Origin: JAGREO01 sp020446285
GTDB lineage: Bacteria; Pseudomonadota; Alphaproteobacteria; Geminicoccales; Geminicoccaceae
Reading direction: 5' to 3'
Assembly: GCA_041398005.1 (NCBI GenBank)
Contig: JAWKVP010000015.1
Span: 1-64,000 of the forward strand
Length of the DNA: 64,000 bases
Below the pieces are notes generated by a model. That model searched no databases. It was given only the letters and a program-made list of their open reading frames with translations, and had not been told where the DNA came from. How positions within the stretch are numbered: the first letter of the stretch is position 1; each line of letters starts with the position of its first letter. Positions 60,059-64,000 of the stretch are shown piece after piece. The translations under genes and the position numbers were made by a program.

Positions 60059-61370
60059 ACCCGTTCAGCGGACACCCCCGCTCGAAGTGCTGTTCGCCAG
60101 GGCCATGGCGTGTTTCGAGCCGTTCGAAGCCGCTCCCCTTCTGGCGGTTGCCGTGTCCGGTGGCTCCGACAGCATGGCACTTGCCGCGCTCGCGGCCGAC
60201 TGGTGTCGTGCACGGGGCGGGCGGGTCATCGGCCTGATCGTCGATCACGGGCTTCGGGCCGAATCCGCCGGCGAGGCGCGGCGGACCGCCGGGGTGCTCA
60301 TGGCACTTGGGATCGATACGAGGATTCTCTGCTGGCAGGGGCCGAAGCCGCGCTCGCGCATTCAGGAACGGGCACGAGATGCCCGTCTCGATCTTCTCGT
60401 CGGGGCGTGCAGACAGATCGGGGCGGCCCATCTCCTCCTCGGGCACCATTGCGGCGACCAGGAGGAAACCGTGGCCATGCGTCTCGAACACGGCAGCGGA
60501 ACACAAGGCCTTTCCGGCATGAGCGCCTGCCGTGAGCTGGACGATCTACGGCTTCTGCGCCCGCTCCTGCGGTTCACGCGCGCAGGGCTCCGTGAATGGC
60601 TGCGACGCGCCGGCATCGGCTGGATCGATGATCCGTCCAACAGGGACCGGCGTTTCTGGCGCGCGCGCTATCGTTCATCCGGTTCACGTCCACCACCGGG
60701 CGAGCTCGAAACGATCCGAAATGCGAGTGCTGACGCGAGATGCGACAACGAGATGCGGAGGGACGCGGTCGCCGCTCTGGGGGTGACCTTTCATCCGCTC
60801 GGCTGGATCGATGTCGACCCCGCGGCCTGGCACGCCGCATCCGTCGATGTGCGGGCAGCGCTCGTCGCGGCGGCGATCCGCTGTGTCACGGGCACCTTCA
60901 TCCCGGTTCGAAGGGATGCGGTTGACCGGCTTCTCGCCGCATTTGCCCGTGGTGAGCCCCGCCGCACTCTCGGCCATGCAATTTTCGCAAATCGCGCTTG
61001 CGGCCTTCGGATCATGCGCGAACCCCGGCATCTGCCGGTGGCCTGCGATCTTGCCGGCGGCGGAAAACTGCTCTGGGATAACCGAATCTTCATCGAATCG
61101 ACAGAAGATCAGCCGACCGCAGCTATCCAGCCTGCGGATCGGCAGAGCATTGTGCGACTTCCGGCGGAGATCAGGAGAAAGGGCGAATTTCCGGTGGATG
61201 CGCTGCTCGGGATGCCCGCATTGCGTCGGTCAGGGTGCGACGAATGGCAACACATGCTCGCGTTTCGCGGGGGAGGCGGTATAATCTGGTGTTTTCGCCC
61301 GGCCCGGGCGTTCACGGGTGTGTCGTTCGTGCGAAAAGCGGTTGCCTGTGATAAAATCCTGCCTATCTAA
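60030..61370 (+). CDS. tilS: tRNA(Ile)-lysidine synthetase
   Basis: A 446-residue enzyme that modifies the anticodon of tRNA-Ile(CAU) with lysine. GTG 60030 lies inside ybgF, so they are coupled. The PP-loop SGGSDS is at 43-48. HHCGDQEETVAMRLEHGSGTQGLSGM and FRPARAF-type C-terminal domain segments match TilS. It is followed after 120 bases by ftsH. Confidence 0.92.
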   Translation: MNAHPPAAAEPVQRTPPLEVLFARAMACFEPFEAAPLLAVAVSGGSDSMALAALAADWCRARGGRVIGLIVDHGLRAESAGEARRTAGVLMALGIDTRILCWQGPKPRSRIQERARDARLDLLVGACRQIGAAHLLLGHHCGDQEETVAMRLEHGSGTQGLSGMSACRELDDLRLLRPLLRFTRAGLREWLRRAGIGWIDDPSNRDRRFWRARYRSSGSRPPPGELETIRNASADARCDNEMRRDAVAALGVTFHPLGWIDVDPAAWHAASVDVRAALVAAAIRCVTGTFIPVRRDAVDRLLAAFARGEPRRTLGHAIFANRACGLRIMREPRHLPVACDLAGGGKLLWDNRIFIESTEDQPTAAIQPADRQSIVRLPAEIRRKGEFPVDALLGMPALRRSGCDEWQHMLAFRGGGGIIWCFRPARAFTGVSFVRKAVACDKILPI

Positions 61371-61490
61371 GGCATCAGGGTTCACGCCCGTATGTGCCCG
61401 GCACCGCCCGGGTGACTGGAAATCGGGCGGAAACAGAACGAAGGTGGAAATGGCTCTGCAAACCTGCAGCTTGTTTCATGAGGCCGAACA

Positions 61491-63437
<1,947 letters not shown>

Positions 63438-63907
63438 TTTTTCAGGACAATGGCAATGGCGGCCCTTCGCGGGCTGCCGTTCTTCTTCAAAGGCCGGGGA
63501 AGTGAATTCCTCGGCCTTTGCGGTTTCCTAGCGGCGGTAGGTACGTCGATCCGGTATTGCTTTCGGGCATCGCCGCCCCGCATGGATGCGCTGGTGCTAC
63601 CTGACAGCAGGAGTATGGGCGTGTCAGGGTCCCTTGTCGGCGCTCCTCTCCCTGACCCATCCATGTCTGCGAGATCGCGAGTGGAAACTGCTCTGGCAAC
63701 GGTAGAGATTATTTTCCAACGTGGCCGGACCTGATGCGGTGTGAACCTTTATGGTTCGGGATGTTCGTCTATCCCATTGAAACCATGTGCAATCGGCCGT
63801 TCGTGCGATGGAGGAAAACATCCCCGACCGAGATTGTCATGATTCCGTCAACCCGCTGTTAAGGCCCGGCATGATAGAACGGGAAGGAAGAACTGGGGAG
63901 AAATGCC
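63438..63907. other. Intergenic region after ftsH
   Basis: A 470-base gap without a convincing gene. It contains a terminator-like hairpin (63488-63520) and a second inverted repeat, GTCAGGG / CCCTGAC, near 63620-63656. Apparent open frames have no ribosome site or family resemblance. The last 30 bases carry the ribosome site for the partial gene at 63908. Confidence 0.55.
63488..63520 (+). terminator. Hairpin after ftsH
   Basis: CAAAGGCCG (63488-63496) pairs with CGGCCTTTG (63512-63520), and an inner GGAA / TTCC pair extends the fold. It lies about 50 bases past the ftsH stop. No strong T-run follows. Confidence 0.55.
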
Positions 63908-64000
63908 TTGTCGGTTGTCCCGGCGACGCCGGTTGCCGACGGGGGACGCGCGCGGGCCTGGTGGCTCGCGCGCGTCATACTCGTCGCCAACCTCATCATC
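63908..64000 (+). CDS. Partial membrane protein (3' truncated by window end)
   Basis: TTG 63908 lies seven bases after ggggag and opens a frame that stays open to the window end (31 codons). The translation is polar at first (SVVPATPVADGGRARA) and then hydrophobic (WWLARVILVANLII), like the first transmembrane segment of an inner-membrane sensor or enzyme. No family can be named from so little. Confidence 0.45.
   Translation, partial: MSVVPATPVADGGRARAWWLARVILVANLII

Noticed and set aside
63450..63734. 94-codon plus-strand frame after ftsH
   Set aside because: It begins within a terminator-like region, has no ribosome site and no recognisable domain.
63438..63907. tRNA gene after ftsH
   Set aside because: No cloverleaf with a matching acceptor stem and T-loop consensus could be found.

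Overview
The window is GC-rich, densely coded bacterial chromosome. The run ruvC-ruvA-ruvB-ybgC, tolQ-tolR-tolA-tolB-pal-ybgF, tilS, ftsH is the standard Gram-negative tol-pal neighbourhood in its alphaproteobacterial form. DUF1244, TIGR02186, TRAP and FrcABC-like transport genes also point to an alphaproteobacterium. The genus cannot be named from this sequence. No rRNA, tRNA, CRISPR array, insertion sequence or prophage was seen.

Layout. 1-4157 (+): 3' part of a TupA-like tungstate-binding protein, two small conserved proteins, and a polar amino acid ABC importer (binding protein and two permeases) with no ATPase gene beside it. 4075-6558 (-): a soluble multi-PAS histidine kinase. 6724-13025 (-): rpmI, rplT, pheS, pheT and lepA, with a promoter, an attenuator-like hairpin in the rpmI leader and a terminator-like hairpin before pheS. 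infC is not present. 13167-14476 (-): an S24-fold protein plus a small partner behind an AT-rich control region. 14930-20040 (-): prmA, uvrD/pcrA and a ClC transporter with CBS domains. 20212-21409: tandem repeats, an internally deleted iron-alcohol-dehydrogenase pseudogene and a class IV aminotransferase. 21649-23808 (-): two YkuD L,D-transpeptidases flanking an Lpp-like lipoprotein that ends in lysine.

24023-33813: an N-formylglutamate amidohydrolase-like gene overlapping a YbdK-type ligase, DUF1244, a SLAM-like outer-membrane protein, an OpgC-like acyltransferase with an exported partner, a histidine phosphatase, exonuclease III, a flavodoxin-fold protein, and a PhyH dioxygenase overlapping a 63-residue FdrA-related protein. 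33863-37833 (-): an EamA transporter, a doubtful HTH protein, an M20 peptidase and an SDR. 37990-41635 (+): an M23 endopeptidase, a TsuA/YeeE-type permease, TIGR02186 and a universal stress protein. 41724-45416 (-): N-carbamoylputrescine amidase, diaminopropionate ammonia-lyase and an orphan TRAP binding protein, plus a 47-residue membrane peptide on the other strand. 45707-48548 (+): a FrcACB-like sugar ABC importer. 48706-49146 (-): a PilZ protein. 49274-63437 (+): yebC-ruvCAB-ybgC, then a nitronate monooxygenase and a LysE exporter inserted ahead of tolQRAB-pal-ybgF-tilS-ftsH. A partial membrane protein begins at 63908.

Themes. The envelope is strongly represented: Tol-Pal, Lpp/Ldt, M23, OpgC and a SLAM-like protein. 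Translation genes are also prominent: rpmI-rplT-pheST-lepA, prmA, tilS and yebC. Between these blocks lie solute importers of several families. Most operons are tightly coupled, with ATGA or GTGA stop-start overlaps. Protein names rest on motifs and remembered family features; no database search was run.
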